Assembly (NCBI GenBank): GCA_964059195.1
Contig: CAXKWD010000008.1
Coordinates: 43,019,502-43,083,501 of the forward strand
DNA length: 64,000 nt
Direction of reading: 5' to 3'
Source: Ectobius pallidus
Taxonomy: Eukaryota; Arthropoda; Insecta; Blattodea; Ectobiidae
In this document: positions 45,641-55,697 of the stretch, piece by piece
Position numbering within the stretch: the first letter of the stretch is position 1
Layout: each line of letters begins with the position of its first letter
The notes under the pieces: generated by a model
The model's database searches: none
Told to the model about the DNA's origin: nothing
What the model saw: the letters and a program-made list of their open reading frames with translations, nothing else
Made by a program: the position numbers and the translations under genes

Positions 45641-47238
45641 GCTAGGTGTGTAAACGTATGTAGGAATTTGTAGAAAATGATACTATCAATATTTTTTCTC
45701 TCATTCTCTAGTCAGGCCCTCGTTTTTTAATTTTTTTTGCTGTATTAAGATTAACTAATTGTTCAAAATTATCTTGACTTGTGGAACTGTTTATTCTATT
45801 CAATTATTTACATATAACATGTTGTTTGCGAATTTGTGATATGTATGGACCCATTAAAACTTGTCATTATAATTTGGACCTTTGGACCTGTTGAGTATAT
45901 GTCCTTCCTTCCCTGATTGGTGACGCAGGGTCTCTAGGTTATCCGCCCTTCGTGCTGCCTAGTTGTTTTCAGGTCAAGTATGAAGATTTATTTAGTTATT
46001 AGCTTTTGACATCAGCATAGCTACTCACTATTTCTCCATTTTTGTAGCAATGTTTGTGGGGAGGGGGTGAATAGATGCACCGCATCTCATATTGTAGTTG
46101 ATTTATTACTTTTTTACACCTCTTGTGCTTCACTAATATCTCAATATGGCATTACGGAATCAGATCACTTGGGATTTTTTGCGCAAAGATGAGTTGGTTT
46201 TTTAAATCAGGGATAGTGGAATTACGGTTGATGACTCAGCGAACGTACCCTTTCTATTAAGTACATTGAAGGAAGTCGCTTCGCAGCAGTCTCGGCAGCA
46301 CAATTTCTTTCTGCTCAAGAAGTTGTTATCCTTATATATTACTCCCTACAAAATTAAAGCAGATAAAAGTATCAACAAGGTTGTCTTCGTTAAATGTTTC
46401 GCTATCTCCCATAGTGTCCTAGATATCCGCGCTCAAAGTTTGCTGATTTTGTAAAAGAAATTTTGCTTCACGTTTTTTGACATATTTGACCTTCTAACTC
46501 TTCGACTCCTCCTCGTACGAAAATGTTGTAGAGCATTACATTTTTCAGGAATATATGCTATTATACTATTTATCTTTAATTATTCAAAAGTTAGACCAAT
46601 TTTAACTTCATGCGTAAATTCCGAGATTTTCCAGAAGAAATTAACTTTAGTTTTTTCCGTTATTCGACAGCTCTAACTCTATAAAAAGCCAGTATATATG
46701 TATTTATATTTATAAATAGTATGTGCTTTATATAAATTTGACTTAACGAAATTATCTGCATTATATAATATATTTTAAGTATATATGTAATTCTTCAAAA
46801 GTATTATTGCTTGGTTTCGCTGAATACTGTTTTCGACACATCGAATCTAATGGAACCACTTTGAGAGCTCCATCTCTCACCCCTACAGAAATACTATGAC
46901 TAGGCTATATATGATGTACATTTACAATTTAACGAGCATAACTGAATCTTTGCTGTTGTGTATTAGTTATAATAACCCTCTAAATAGGCAATAATAGTTT
47001 CATTCAATGTATATCACATACAATGTACAGTTAATATCTATAATGTATAGATAATATGTACAATATATATTATATGTTAAATGTACATTCGCTCCGCAAA
47101 TGCATTTGGGTAGGGTGATTCCAGAGTCAACAACAATTTTTACATAAATGTTTGTTTGTTAACACATTAACTCGTAAATGTTCTTGTTAAACTATATTAC
47201 ATATAATTTAATAGTATATTTACACTTTATAGTACAAT
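45641..47238. other. AT-rich spacer, nothing recognised
   Basis: No coding family on either strand. 46680-47240 is strongly AT-rich with TATA-type runs. Confidence 0.4.
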
Positions 47239-47760
47239 TCAACAGTAATAATTATAATTGTTATAAATAACTGACTTTCTTGGAACGGGAGGGTCCTGGC
47301 TCGTCATGGGAACTTGGTCGTGGGTACTGCTTCGATTTCTTTTCATCCGTTGAGAAAGAGGATAAGTCTTCGAGGATGTCTGGCATTGGATCGATGTCTG
47401 TTCTTCATTCTCACTGTCCAAGAGGCGTGTTCCATTAAGTCGGTTCCCCTGGCAGTTTTGGCAGGCAGGGGAACACTTGTGAGATTCCTTTCTGCCTCCG
47501 CATTTGATGGTGGCACAATCCTTCGTGCACCGAAAAACATAATTCTTAATATTTCATTGACTGCAGCCTGTTGCTCACTGTGCACTAGAGTTAGAAATTT
47601 GCTGGGATTAGTTCCCACCCATACATCTGAGGAGACAGCTTATGTCCCAATTATATCTGGAGTTGGCGAATGTCCTCAGAGAATGTGCTCCCTCAGTTGT
47701 AGGAGACATGAGATGTCCGGTTTGAGAGATGGCTAACGATTTAACAAAGGATTGGGAACG
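47239..47760 (-). pseudogene. Cys-rich C-terminal fragment of a multicopy insect protein
   Basis: On the minus strand one frame reads RCTKDCATIKCGGRKESHKC and continues SPACQNCQG before an acidic and basic tail ending near 47239. Spaced Cys of this kind form the tail of repeated insect proteins of unknown function that I recall only loosely. Upstream (about 47620-47760) short frames such as TTEGAHSLRTFANSRYN may belong to the same protein in another frame. The frames do not join, so this is a broken copy. The overlapping plus-strand 140-codon frame (47314-47736) is probably its shadow. Confidence 0.35.
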
Positions 47761-48213
47761 GTAAGCGCTATGAGATTTCTCTTTACAGTTTCCTGTATAT
47801 CATCCTTGGTTTAGGAAGGGTCTGAGAAAACTGCAGCAGTTCCCTGTACGTCTGTGGACTTCAAATACAGTTTGATAAATCCGAGCTTACACTTCCAGAA
47901 GGCTGATTTGGTATCGCACCCGGTGAAGGCGCGTGCGCCACTATCAAATGCTGTAAGGGTAGGACATAAATCCAGTACGAGAGGAACAAAATGTTAGGTT
48001 ACACAGGAAATTGCTATAAAATAAATAAGGGTCTAGCCTCTGGAACTAGGGTTGGAGGACCATCTACTTCAAGTAGAAACAAGGGAGAGCTAGTGGACTT
48101 ATCGTAGGCACTGGGATGCAGGGATCCACGGATCTTATTGAAATACAATTTAAAACATGTCATAAAAACAAAGCAACTTTATTTACACGATGCACTAATA
48201 GAAATAAATGAAA
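47761..48213. other. Spacer
   Basis: No feature supported. Confidence 0.4.
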
Positions 48214-48215
48214 TA

Positions 48216-48747
48216 CAGGGTGCGGCAGAAAGAACACCCCGATTTGAGAGATAGATATCCACGTGGTGGGTGGGGATAGAGGGGCGGGGTGAATATTGCC
48301 GAACAGCAACTTAGGTGCCATTTTAGTTTAGACCATGGCTTGGTCAGGAGTGCATCGCGATTATGCCGTAGAGCAGCTTATTCAAAATGGCAAGTTGCCG
48401 ACAGCAGCGTGCCTTTCGTGTACATTTCGGGCTCCAAAGACGGGACATCTGAAAGCCAAGGTGTACCAACATCGTCCCAAACTATGGAAGCTCTTAAGGA
48501 GGCAATCCAACAGGAATTTGCTGCTGTTCCACCCGAAATGACAATGCGAGTAATGGACAACTACCGAGAGACGCTCAGTCAATGTATAAAGAATGGTGGC
48601 CACCACTTGAATGATGTTCTCTTCAAAACACGTTGATGTAAATAGCATCATGTGTACCTTCAAAGAATTACATAAGTTTTTTCATGTTTTATTGGGTTTG
48701 GATATATTTGCCTTCTGTAACCGAGGCGTTCTTTCTGCCGCACCCTG
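48216..48747 (+). mobile_element. Internally deleted mariner-type element with TA duplication
   Basis: Perfect 20-bp terminal inverted repeats CAGGGTGCGGCAGAAAGAAC (48216-48235) and its complement (48728-48747) are flanked by TA at 48214-48215 and 48748-48749. Inside, an N-terminal transposase start MAWSGVHRDYAVEQLIQNGK (from 48335) leads within about 110 bases, in another frame, to a C-terminal piece MEALKEAIQQEFAAVPPE...GGHHLNDVLF ending at 48636. The whole catalytic core is missing. This is a textbook route from an autonomous element to a MITE. It would need a full-length relative for mobility. Confidence 0.9.
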
Positions 48748-48749
48748 TA

Positions 48750-49552
48750 TATGCTTGACGAATGAACTGAAATATACACTATGCAAAAATGGCGGGAAAT
48801 ATAACACGTGGCTGAAAATATCTGTTATTACATCAGATATTAAATTATGTATTGAAACACTTGAAATCGTTGATATAGTCAGTTGAATTATGTTAAATAA
48901 CTGAAATATCAAGAATGAGCGTAAATTACACTAGTATAGGTCGATGCACAGTGCACAATGGATTACACAATAGCAAGCAAGCCTAACTTGATGTGTTAGT
49001 TGAAATAACTGTAACACTGTGGTAAATTACTGCAGAGTAATTACGAGCGTAAAACAAAACTTGATTATTGTAGTTTTGTACAAAATTCGGGGTTTTAAGA
49101 GCACTTGAACTTGGCGTTGCAACTGACTTGAAAACCGCGCGAATATGAAGCGTAGCTGCATACGTCTTGACTGTATGCACGCTAGCGAAGAACTGAGGAA
49201 AAGGGGACGCCTTGCACACGGCGTGACGATAGATTGCACCTGCCTCACACTTGCATCATGTTATGAAATTGGTTGTAATTGCTGAGTCAGGCGCGGGAGA
49301 AATATATAGCGGGCATTTGAACAGAATAACACATTAAATATGTTCCTTGCACGAACAAATGCGGAAGCAGAAATGCATCTCTGAAGTGTTCCCCTGCCTG
49401 CCAAAGTTGCCGGGGAGTCTTAAAGTCTTAATGGGGAGTCCCTCTTATGCACTTACCTATTTGGGAACTTATGAGGATGAAGAACACGACATCAATCCTC
49501 TGCCATTCATCCTCGAAGATTTATCCCCTTTTTCATTTGATGAAGAAGACAA
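48750..49552. other. Spacer, nothing firmly recognised
   Basis: Small frames on both strands (for example 49347-49556, with an acidic C-terminus) may belong to a decayed PIF/Harbinger copy next door, but no domain is identifiable. Confidence 0.35.
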
Positions 49553-50010
49553 CTAATTATAACTCACCACAGGACCAAGTTTCCATGAAGAGCCAGGACC
49601 CTCCTGCTTAAAGAGAACCAGGAGTTTATGATAGCCTAAATATTCCTGTTTAATTATACTAAAAGGTGTAAATGTATCATTCATTTCTCTTGTAATATTA
49701 CGCAGAACTGCACATGCAACAATAATTGCTCGTGCAGTTCTCAGTTTCATCCTTATACCTAAAGACAAAATAGGAAATCAGCGTTTCCATACACCAAACA
49801 TCCTTTCAATCGCATTCCTTGTGAGTATTTGAGATTAATTATAGGGTGCTTCTGCAGGATTGCCAAGATCTAAGAGAGGTGTCATTAAATAAGTCCTAAC
49901 GCCATATCCCGAATCACCCAGTTGCAGAGAATCACCAAAGGTTCCTCGTTCAAGTTCTGCCCACAACCGTGATTTGTTACTGCAATCAAATCTACTGTCG
50001 AACTAAAGCC
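49553..50010 (-). pseudogene. PIF/Harbinger (HARBI1-like) transposase C-terminal fragment
   Basis: On the minus strand, consecutive readings give LWAELERGTFGDSLQLGDSG, then YGVRTYLMTPLLD, NAIERMFGVWKR and ILSLGIRMKLRTARAIIVAC followed by AVLRNITREMND. These correspond to the LGDxGY, RxxIER-FGxxKxRF and CxxLHNI blocks of the DDE_Tnp_4 transposase C-terminal half. Stops and a frame change lie near 49830 and 49780. The first catalytic Asp region is absent. The clean frame 49553-49768 is only the last 71 residues. Confidence 0.75.
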
Positions 50011-50540
50011 CGATCTGTGAAATCTTAGATACCTACTGTGCTTAACGATTTAGGTATTAAGGGCATAACCCTACTGTAGTTGTAACTTCATCAAGTGGTT
50101 AACATTTTGGCTGCGTGTAACGACATCAGTACAATAAGGCTAACCTTTCAATATAATTTATGATATACACTAGTGATCGTAACTGTATAGATTCCTTTTA
50201 ATAAAACTCTGCGATAAGAGTGACACATTTAAATGTTTGATATTCCTAGCTACTGAAGTCACGTTAGAAAACATTTTATTACTATTTTGGAGTGATCAGG
50301 TAGGAATACAAATTAAAATATTATCGCAAATATTAAACACTGAGGAAATAAAGTTTGTCTTTGAACTAACCGCAAGGGAAGACGACTTAACCAAATTTCG
50401 AACAAAACTGCGTACATGTGCCGACTTTCCTTCATCAGTATGTTAGATTCAATGAATTAATTATTCCTCTTTATACTAATTGTCTCTTCCCGCTGAATTT
50501 TTAGATTAGGATAGGTATGTTTTCCAATCTTTAATGTGCA

Positions 50541-50577
<37 letters not shown>

Positions 50578-51191
50578 CCAGCTGATTAATAGTTAAAATG
50601 TATTTCCATGACGGCGATGTATATTTGACTTACCCAACTCATTGCGTGTTTGTTAAATTGTAAAGGTAAATTAATTCGCTGATAATTACTTCATTAGGTA
50701 GCCATCTTGTGAGTTATTTCTCGAAGTTAGTTGAATTTTTCTTCGCTATGCGATCAGCGCCATGGCTACCATCATGTTCAGGTTAATACTAAATATAACC
50801 AATCTCACTAGATCTTTCGAAATTCCTGTTGTTCACTATTGTCGACACGAAATTTAAATTTTTAGTAAGAATTGAGGCACCCAGTGCTGGTATAAGATTC
50901 AGTAAATGAATGTAGCGTTGGCCCTTAGCTAAATCGACCATAATTCAAATTTGCGTCGCTTCTGGCCTGGTAGAGAGATTCGTCAAAAGTCTCACAGAAT
51001 ACTCACTAAAAAGTAATGATTTTTTACTTCATATCATCTCATCAGCTTAGGCCTATATTATTGTTGTACTTTTTAAACTTGTTAAGTGTTTTGTTTAAAA
51101 ATGAAAGGGCTTTCTTTGTTCGAGTTTAATAATTCTTGTTTGTCGTAATATTGATCATGCTGCCTTGATAAAATTAATTAATTGTCATTGG
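50011..51191. other. AT-rich spacer with TA microsatellite
   Basis: A TA dinucleotide run occupies about 50544-50572. No gene is recognised; the frame at 50237-50446 has no family features. Confidence 0.5.
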
Positions 51192-51206
51192 CTATTATAA
51201 TTGTCC

Positions 51207-51526
51207 GAAAGCGTGGTCTTGTGGTTAGCGTTGCTGACTACAGATCCGTCGGCTCGGGTTCAATCCCCGGCACCTCCTCGGATTTTTCTGAGGTAGGGAG
51301 GTCTGGTAGGGGTGCACACAGCCTCGTGATTCAAATTGAGGAGCTACTTGATAGAGAAGTAGCGTCTCCGGTCATGAAAACCATCATTAACGGCCGTGGG
51401 TATCGGCATGCTGACCACATGCCACCAATCCTGTCATCTGCCTACGGTAGATGACGCAGCGGTCGGGTGGTTGGCCAAGTCCCTCCAGGGATGTAGTGCC
51501 ACGGTGTTTAGTTTAGTTTAGTTTGT
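51207..51526 (+). mobile_element. tRNA-derived SINE, copy 2, with 15-bp target-site duplication
   Basis: Same family as 1789-2090. A-box region GCGTGGTCTTGTGGTTAGCG, B box GGGTTCAATCCCC, and 3' tail of GTTTA repeats (51507-51526). CTATTATAATTGTCC occurs exactly at 51192-51206 and 51527-51541. The exact long duplication shows LINE-type integration and a relatively young copy. The 90-codon frame across it is incidental. Confidence 0.9.
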
Positions 51527-51555
51527 CTATTATAATTGTCCAGCAAGGCTCTTTA

Positions 51556-51657
51556 GCCAATCCAATGCACTTTGTGATTGCGCAATACCTTAATATAAAA
51601 AGGGGCCTCCCGTCTCGAGGCTTCAGTCTGCCCCGGATTGCTAGAATCAACAGGTCG
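51556..51657 (+). promoter_or_regulatory. Core-promoter-like block: CCAAT, TATA, initiator
   Basis: CCAAT sits near 51557 and 51562, TATAAAA at 51594-51600 and TTCAGTC at 51622-51628, whose A (51625) lies 31 bases after the TATA start. The TCAGTC matches the arthropod initiator consensus. A near-DPE (GGTCG at 51653) follows at +29. No ORF follows within a kilobase, so this may be the promoter of an LTR or a noncoding transcript, or a chance match. Confidence 0.4.
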
Positions 51658-52492
51658 CTCGAGCATCATTTCTTTGTCCTCCATGTGCTTTAATTAACAT
51701 TCAACAATACTACCCTTGAATATATGCCACACATTACATAAATACGTGCGTTGGTGAAACCTAACCTCCAAATGTAAGAAGCTCTTTAAAACATTGTGCA
51801 CGGTAGTGCTCTTCCTTTCATTCAAAGTGCTTCAAATAACGCGCGCGTTACTAATACCATCAAGATGACGTCGTCCATTATTCAACTGGTGCTCATCACC
51901 TTGACATGACGTCACTTCTAGTACCGCCTGCTCATCACAACACACTTCATCTACAAGTCTACATCAATAATTTGTGATTGGGCTTATTCACATTGAGGAA
52001 GTTTGAGCTACAATAAACTTCGCACTCTCACCATACAAATCCACAATGATATAAACTTTTACTGTTTGTGTCAACATATTCAAATTCAATCGCCCTTTAC
52101 CATGTGCCACTGCTTAACCTAACATTCAACTTCTACTTATTTCATCAAGTTGTAAGTGACTCAAAAGAGCCATTCCTCTTATTACACAATATAAACTCTA
52201 TTTGAAACGACATTCAATACAATATCTTCAGTGCAGTATACTGAAAACTACACATTCACACCTAACCTAAAATGAGGTCAGCTATCAACGAACAGTGTCA
52301 TTTGTAATATATTTACAGTTACACAACGTACACTACTGGTGACTGAAGAAAAATGTGACATCCATCAATATTATTTTATAAACAGTAATTTCAAGATTAC
52401 TACATTTCTATAACCAATCAACCACCAGAATATACAAAAATTAATGGACAATATCAGCAAGCAGAAGATTGTAACTCAAGATCCCACCAAGA

Positions 52493-52542
52493 GCTGTTTA
52501 TATATTTTTATTCTTGTGCTGTTTATATACTTTTATTCTTGT
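52493..52542 (+). repeat. 25-bp tandem duplication
   Basis: Copies 52493-52517 and 52518-52542 start GCTGTTTATATA and end TTTTATTCTTGT, differing at one base. Confidence 0.85.
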
Positions 52543-52706
52543 TTTTCTTAAATATATTCATTAAGAGGCTGCAAGTCAGGAGAATTGATAAATAGTGTTT
52601 AAATTTATTGATTATTCCTTTCACATCCATGAAAGACTTTGCAATAATTTCAATGGGATTACATCCGCTTAATAATAAAGGTGCAAATCTTTTCACTAAT
52701 CGCGGT

Positions 52707-52920
52707 GGAAGACGATATCTGTGATCTATTCTTCGAACAAAACTAGGAACGCGTGGCGACCACATTTAGACAACATGTTAATTTGAAAGAAATAGTTATT
52801 CCCATTTGAAATAACGTGCTGGAAGACGATATCTGTTAGCTATACTTTTAACAAATCTAGGAACATGTGGCGACCTCACTTATTCAGTACATTAAATTCA
52901 AAGAACTAATTATTGTTATA
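52707..52920 (+). repeat. 114-bp diverged tandem duplication
   Basis: Units begin GGAAGACGATATCTG at 52707 and 52821. Both continue with an AACAAA..CTAGGAAC phrase and a TGGCGACC phrase, diverging by substitutions and small indels. Confidence 0.75.
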
Positions 52921-53879
52921 GTTTAGCCATGTCTTGTTCAGCATCTCTCACCCGTCTGAACAGTTCAATGGTTAGAATCACGGTCATGACAATAAGACTT
53001 GGCTGATTAGCGCACGGGTGCCGAAGAACATTTCATTAAGAAAGTTAATAAACATTAAATAGCACGAGGCCGTAAGAACTCATTGATTTAAATTCGGGGG
53101 CTGTGATGTCACCCGAGGAATGTCTGACTAAAGGACATAACTACAGCACAAACAAAGCGCAGGCCTTTTGATGTCATGACTCAACGTCGAGACTGAGGAG
53201 AAAAAGGAGACATGACTTCATAGAACGACGCCTGAGATAGCATGATGTTACTATGACAAAAAGTCCTAACTGCTAGTGCTTCAATTGGGATATCTGCTGG
53301 TCTATTGACGTAAGAGCATCTCAAAGGGCTAAACTACAGCGGTTAAAAGGGCATAAGCTAGAGGACATGACGTCACGAACGTAGGGATACGATGCCGTTG
53401 GGTTAAACCCCTTGCACAAGAGTATTACCATTGCGCACTTTCAGGCTTCACTAACCAAAGGGGTTAACTTCGATAGGGGTCTGGTTGGGGAGGGGTGACG
53501 TCATCAAAAGGCGTCGGTGGAAAGGAGTGACGTCATCGAGAGGCGTCAGCGGAATCAGTTACATGCAAGACCTGCATATTTCCGCCCACTACGCGACGTA
53601 TTACTACTCACTCCTCTTAAATTAGCCGATCACCATTAACTCAGCCATAGGATGAAATACATTTATATTTATTTGCAAGTGTTATTTCAACTTACAAATA
53701 ATAATACTTACCTATATACAGCTGGAAAAATGATATATTGAAATGCTATAGACACATATCAATATTTCTTTATAATAAACTGAAATAGGTCTACATGTAT
53801 CTTTATAGCAAATTCATGATGCAAACAACGCTTGCTGTCGTGTTCTGCTCATAACAGTTTCAAAGTCGGTATGCCTATG

Positions 53880-54148
53880 GAAAGATAATAATTCTTTCGA
53901 ACTGTCAGTGTGTCGACTAAGGTGGAAAGGTGAAGTCAGACTGAAAAATTCAACGCCATAGCCGGGATTTGGACCAGGATATTCGGCTCTCCGTGCAGCT
54001 GCTCTTACCAATTGAGCTACCATGGCAACATGACAGTACAACATTAAATTCTCCAACTGACTCACGTATCCCAGTAATACCACCAGGCGTTCTCAACATG
54101 AGATACACCTCAGTAGCGACTTACAAACTCGACTTCACCTTTCCATTT
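53880..54148 (-). mobile_element. Short element with internal tRNA-like sequence and inverted repeats
   Basis: Direct repeats GGTATGCCTATG at 53868-53879 and 54149-54160 flank a 269-bp unit. Inside, GGAAAGGTGAAGTC (53924-53937) and its complement (54131-54144) form 14-bp inverted repeats. The minus strand holds a 72-base cloverleaf-like sequence in the middle. Direct repeats suggest SINE-type insertion; inverted repeats suggest a MITE. I cannot decide between them. Confidence 0.55.
53955..54026 (-). other. tRNA-like sequence, probably a pseudo-tRNA
   Basis: On the minus strand it starts GCCATGGTAGCTC and ends CCCGGCTATGGC. The 7-base acceptor arms pair fully with one G-T pair, the 4-base D stem (GCTC/GAGC) is intact, and the T arm has 4 of 5 pairs. 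The anticodon stem has only 3 of 5 pairs, and the base before the would-be GGA anticodon is C instead of T. It keeps the polymerase III boxes but is probably not a functional tRNA. Confidence 0.6.
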
Positions 54149-54192
54149 GGTATGCCTATGTCGTAAGTCATTTTTAATATGTTTTTACCTCT

Positions 54193-54228
54193 TCAGTTCA
54201 GTTCAGACCTTCGAGCGGTGCGGACGTG
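54193..54228 (+). promoter_or_regulatory. Internal TATA-less promoter of the non-LTR element (Inr + DPE)
   Basis: TTCAGTTCAGTTCAG at 54192-54206 gives overlapping initiator sites. Taking the A at 54195 as +1, GGACGTG at 54222-54228 lies exactly at +28 and matches the full DPE consensus RGWCGTG. This pair is the known architecture of Jockey/I-type internal promoters and marks the 5' end of the element. Confidence 0.65.
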
Positions 54229-54262
54229 TTTATGTGCGAGCTCACGCTAATATCTGTTGAGG

Positions 54263-55029
54263 ATGGGTAAAACCAAGAGGCAACCTGTCGCTAGTGAAGT
54301 AGCTGAGAATGGTGAAAGTGACCAGGTTATACGTTCGTTAAAACAAATGTTTGAGGAGTTTAAATTATCCATCCAACATGAAGTGAGTGAATTAAGAAAG
54401 TCTGATGACTTTATCTAAAATAAATTCGAGAATTTTTTTTCTGAATTGTCAGATACAAAGGAAGAGTTAAAATGTGCAAGAAGTGAAATTGTGGCACTAG
54501 CGCGTGAAAATGAAACCCTAAAGCAAAATCTAAATGATCTGGAACAATATTCACGTCGTGACAATCTGATTATATTCGGCATCCCAGAAACTAAAGTCGA
54601 GAATGTATATGAGGTGCTAGACAAAGTGTCAGAGGCAGTTGGTAGCACTGAGTTTGTTACTGACATTAGCATCGCTCATCGCATACCAGCACTGCAGGCA
54701 GATCGAAACCTATTGTTGTGAAATTTGCAAAAAGGAAAAGCCGAGATGAATGTTTTCAACTATATAAATGTGCGACCAAGGTTAACGCTGGTGGGTCTGG
54801 AATATCTCTTCATAAAATCACTCAACAAACAGGTGATGGAGGGGGGAAATTTACAGTTGGAGAGCATTTGATGTTCGAGACTCGGTCCCTACTGAACAAT
54901 ACAAAGGATACCGCCAGAATGAAGGATTGCCAATTCGTATGGGTCAAGGACGGAAAGGTATTTGTACGCAAAAATGACAGAAGTCCTGCTTACAGGTTTA
55001 TCTGTAACAATGATGAAACTAAGTTGTAA
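54263..55029 (+). pseudogene. ORF1 nucleic-acid-binding protein of the non-LTR element
   Basis: The ATG at 54263 follows the promoter by about 40 bases and opens MGKTKRQPVASEVAENGE. Heptad-type Leu/Ile spacing (SDTKEELKCARSEIVAL, ENETLKQNLNDL) predicts a coiled coil, followed by EQYSRRDNLIIFGIPE, the conserved entry to the RRM-like domain of L1/CR1-type ORF1 proteins, and a basic C-terminal part ending CNNDETKL. An in-frame TAA at 54416-54418 and a one-base frameshift at about 54710-54718 break it. The protein would coat the element RNA in the cytoplasm. Confidence 0.75.
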
Positions 55030-55195
55030 CATTTTCCTTACCTCCTGTTTTTAATCGCAAATGGACGCAAATGCCTTACTAACAGCATCTGACAACTATA
55101 ATGAAAATAAAAAAACCACTTGTATTTGATGACTCACATACCTGTAACACTTACATTAACAACCTTAAAACCTTACATTAACAACATTACTACAT

Positions 55196-55525
55196 ATGAA
55201 CATATGTAGTTTAAACAAGCACTTCTCAATGTTTTGTGTAATGTTGCAAAATTTCGTAATTAAATTTGATATAATAATATTAACAGAAATCTGGTTGGAA
55301 AATGATGTTGGTTATGGTATTGAAGAATACAAAAAAATCATAAGGACAAATAAATATAACAAATGTGATGGTCGAATAGTATATGTCAACAATCTTATTG
55401 ATGTGACCTTAATGGATGATGAAATCGCTGACGAAATAACTTGCATTTAACGTTTAATTTTAAAAACTGTCAATTCATATTAACAGCTATCTATAGATCA
55501 CCTAGTTTCCAAATGAAAAACCATT
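55196..55525 (+). pseudogene. Endonuclease (APE-type) N-terminal part of the non-LTR element
   Basis: MNICSLNKHF, then FDIIILTEIWLENDV carrying the catalytic Glu (LTExW), and ITCI with a TAIYRSPS strand after a stop at 55448-55450. The later His and Asp motifs are missing where foreign sequence begins. Would nick target DNA. Confidence 0.7.
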
Positions 55526-55697
55526 TTAGGTAGATTTTCGAAGAAAATTCTACCTATTGCAATGGATACCACTTTATGATTTTCGAAAAATTCTTTCATA
55601 TCTTTACGTTTCATGCTCCCCTAAGTACGAAACCACCGCCTGTTCAAAAAAAAAATTTGTGATATTTATATATATATATATTTATATATTTATACAC
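55526..55697 (+). mobile_element. Truncated second copy of the 10480-11299 TIR element
   Basis: Starts at the end AGGTAGATTTTCGAAG with its hairpin partner, and continues with CGAAACCACCGCCTGTTC-type sequence seen inverted at about 11190-11299. Similarity stops near 55697 after an AT run. The opposite end was not found. Confidence 0.7.

Larger units (their letters stand above)
51907..53535. promoter_or_regulatory. Cluster of TGACGTCA (CRE-type) octamers
   Basis: Perfect octamers lie at 51907-51914, 53368-53375, 53496-53503 and 53528-53535. The last two belong to a 32-bp tandem pair (from about 53494) sharing GTGACGTCATC and GGCGTC. CREB/ATF binding is inferred from the motif only. Confidence 0.45.
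51658..53867. other. Gene-free stretch with tandem repeats and CRE-like sites
   Basis: No coding family. Contains four perfect TGACGTCA octamers and two local tandem duplications listed separately. Confidence 0.45.

Noticed and set aside
47314..47736. 140-codon plus-strand frame
   Set aside because: Antisense to a better-supported Cys-rich fragment and without family features.
50237..50446. 69-codon frame as a host exon
   Set aside because: No recognisable domain and no supporting neighbours.
53955..54026. Functional tRNA gene
   Set aside because: Two mismatches in the anticodon stem and C before the anticodon make a working tRNA unlikely.
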